Source of the DNA: Bradyrhizobium sp. dw_78
GTDB lineage: Bacteria > Pseudomonadota > Alphaproteobacteria > Rhizobiales > Xanthobacteraceae
Direction: 5' to 3'
Length of the DNA: 64,000 nucleotides
NCBI RefSeq assembly: GCF_018449525.1
Contig: NZ_JAAVUS010000003.1
Coordinates: 186,001-250,000 of the forward strand
This document shows, piece by piece, positions 63,370 through 64,000 of the stretch. The notes under the pieces were generated by a model that ran no database searches, was not told the DNA's origin, and saw nothing but the letters and a program-made list of their open reading frames with translations. Position numbers and translations under genes: made by a program. Positions within the stretch are counted from its first letter, which is position 1. Every line of letters starts with the position of its first letter.

Positions 63370-63653
63370 TACCCCTGCCGATACGCCCGATGGTCGCGGC
63401 CTTTATCTGCAAGTCACGAAAAGGGGGCGCCGGCGACGTCACCCGGTCTTGGCTGTTCCAATACTCTTGGAACGGCAAGGTGCGGCAGGTGGGCCTCGGG
63501 TCGTACCAGCAGGCCTCGCTGGCTCAGGCAAGAAAGCGCGCCAAAGCCGCGCGCGACAAGCTGGCCAACGGCATCGATCCGATCGGCGAGAAGCGATTGC
63601 GGTGGGATGAGATCGGCGAACGCATGCAAACGCCTAGCCTGACAGATGTCTGA
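63370..63653 (+). pseudogene. Truncated, frameshifted tyrosine-type phage integrase (N-terminal DUF4102 part)
   Basis: One frame reads TPADTPDGRGLYLQVTK, starting at about 63377; after an A4G5 run at about 63419-63427 the match moves to another frame and continues with RSWLFQYSWNGKVRQVGLGS and YQQASLAQARKRAKAARDKL, then ANGIDPIGEKR, ending at a stop at 63651-63653. These are typical of the N-terminal DUF4102/arm-binding domain of P4-type integrases, which use tRNA genes as targets. The core-binding and catalytic domains are missing, so it is a fragment. It begins 60 bp after tRNA-Ser, the usual integrase position. Confidence 0.75.
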
Positions 63654-64000
63654 AGGCCCCTTTCCGAGTGCATTTTTCAGCCCTGATACGGGCTGCGGTT
63701 AGGCCGATGGGATGTCTATCCCAACAAGGATGTTGCGAAGTGGCAGATATCGTTACCCGGCTCGTCGCTCCGAAATAATGAGCCGTATTCGAGGAAGCCG
63801 GAGGTTGCGAATTGACGTTGAAAGGCCATCGTCGTCGCGCTCGATGTGAGCGCGTGCTTATGGCCCTACACACGAATGCTGCTGACTGCCTGCAGTTCGT
63901 GTTGTGCATCCTGCATCAAAACGCTGCTCAATAGTCACGCCGCCGCGTCGACAGGCGTCTAAGGTAAATTCAATCGGCCGACCGATCTCCTTCGTATCCG
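63654..64000. other. Gene-free stretch to the window end
   Basis: 347 bp without a convincing ORF. Given the integrase remnant just before it, this may be decayed island DNA. No sequence match to the integrase catalytic domain is visible. Confidence 0.45.

Overview
The window is GC-rich DNA from an alphaproteobacterium. It most resembles Bradyrhizobium or a close relative in Nitrobacteraceae. This is judged from gene content (homogentisate pathway, FixJ-type regulator, DUF3175 and DUF2783 proteins, paired RND pumps, polyamine-type ABC operon) and from two dispersed palindrome families, one with CGTCATTCCGGG / CCCCGGAATGACG ends and one with GAGCATGATC ends. Species assignment is inference; no rRNA is present. 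Coding density is about 85-90%, and most long opposite-strand ORFs are shadows of real genes.

Layout. 1-4.9 kb: a minus-strand polyamine-type ABC uptake operon (binding protein, two permeases, ATPase) ending in a MetX-like alpha/beta hydrolase cut by the window edge. 5.58 kb: tRNA-Arg(CCT). 5.8-19.3 kb: an accessory-looking block with an MscS channel fused to a cyclic-nucleotide-binding domain, an RND pump and adaptor divergent from a TetR regulator with a clear operator, an HlyD / double ABC-2 permease / HlyD operon with no ATPase, a Gre-like factor lacking the usual acidic tip residues, and a luciferase-like monooxygenase. A degenerate copy of the tRNA-Arg 3' end lies at 19.60 kb, so the block is bounded by tRNA-derived repeats. 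19.8-23.8 kb: LysR regulator, MFS carrier, leaderless NMT1-type protein and maleate-isomerase-type enzyme. 23.9-28 kb: small proteins, a chemoreceptor and an orphan FixJ-like regulator.

28-45 kb: an IlvD/Edd sugar-acid dehydratase, flavin reductase, oligopeptidase B, serine-glyoxylate-type aminotransferase, a secreted nuclease-like protein, an unassigned 578-residue protein with a class II terpene-cyclase-like DxD motif, a caspase-fold protein whose His/Cys dyad is Tyr/Ser, and an RND pump with two paralogous adaptors around a Crp/Fnr regulator. 45-53 kb: a lactonase next to a beta-hydroxyacid dehydrogenase, then a tyrosine/homogentisate block (MarR, DUF2783, hmgA, fahA, Lrp, hppD). 53-64 kb: an MHS carrier, CoA transferase, second chemoreceptor, DUF3175 protein, an MFS-otsB-otsA trehalose cluster, and tRNA-Ser(GGA) followed by a frameshifted, truncated integrase.

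How the genes work together. hppD, hmgA and fahA cover three of the four steps from 4-hydroxyphenylpyruvate to fumarate and acetoacetate; no maleylacetoacetate isomerase is visible. otsB and otsA make trehalose. Two RND systems and one HlyD/ABC-2 system give a strong export theme, but no outer-membrane channel gene is present. The most unusual items are the pseudo-caspase, the DxD toroid-like protein, the ATPase-less double ABC-2 system, the altered Gre-like factor, and the tRNA-derived repeats flanking about 14 kb.
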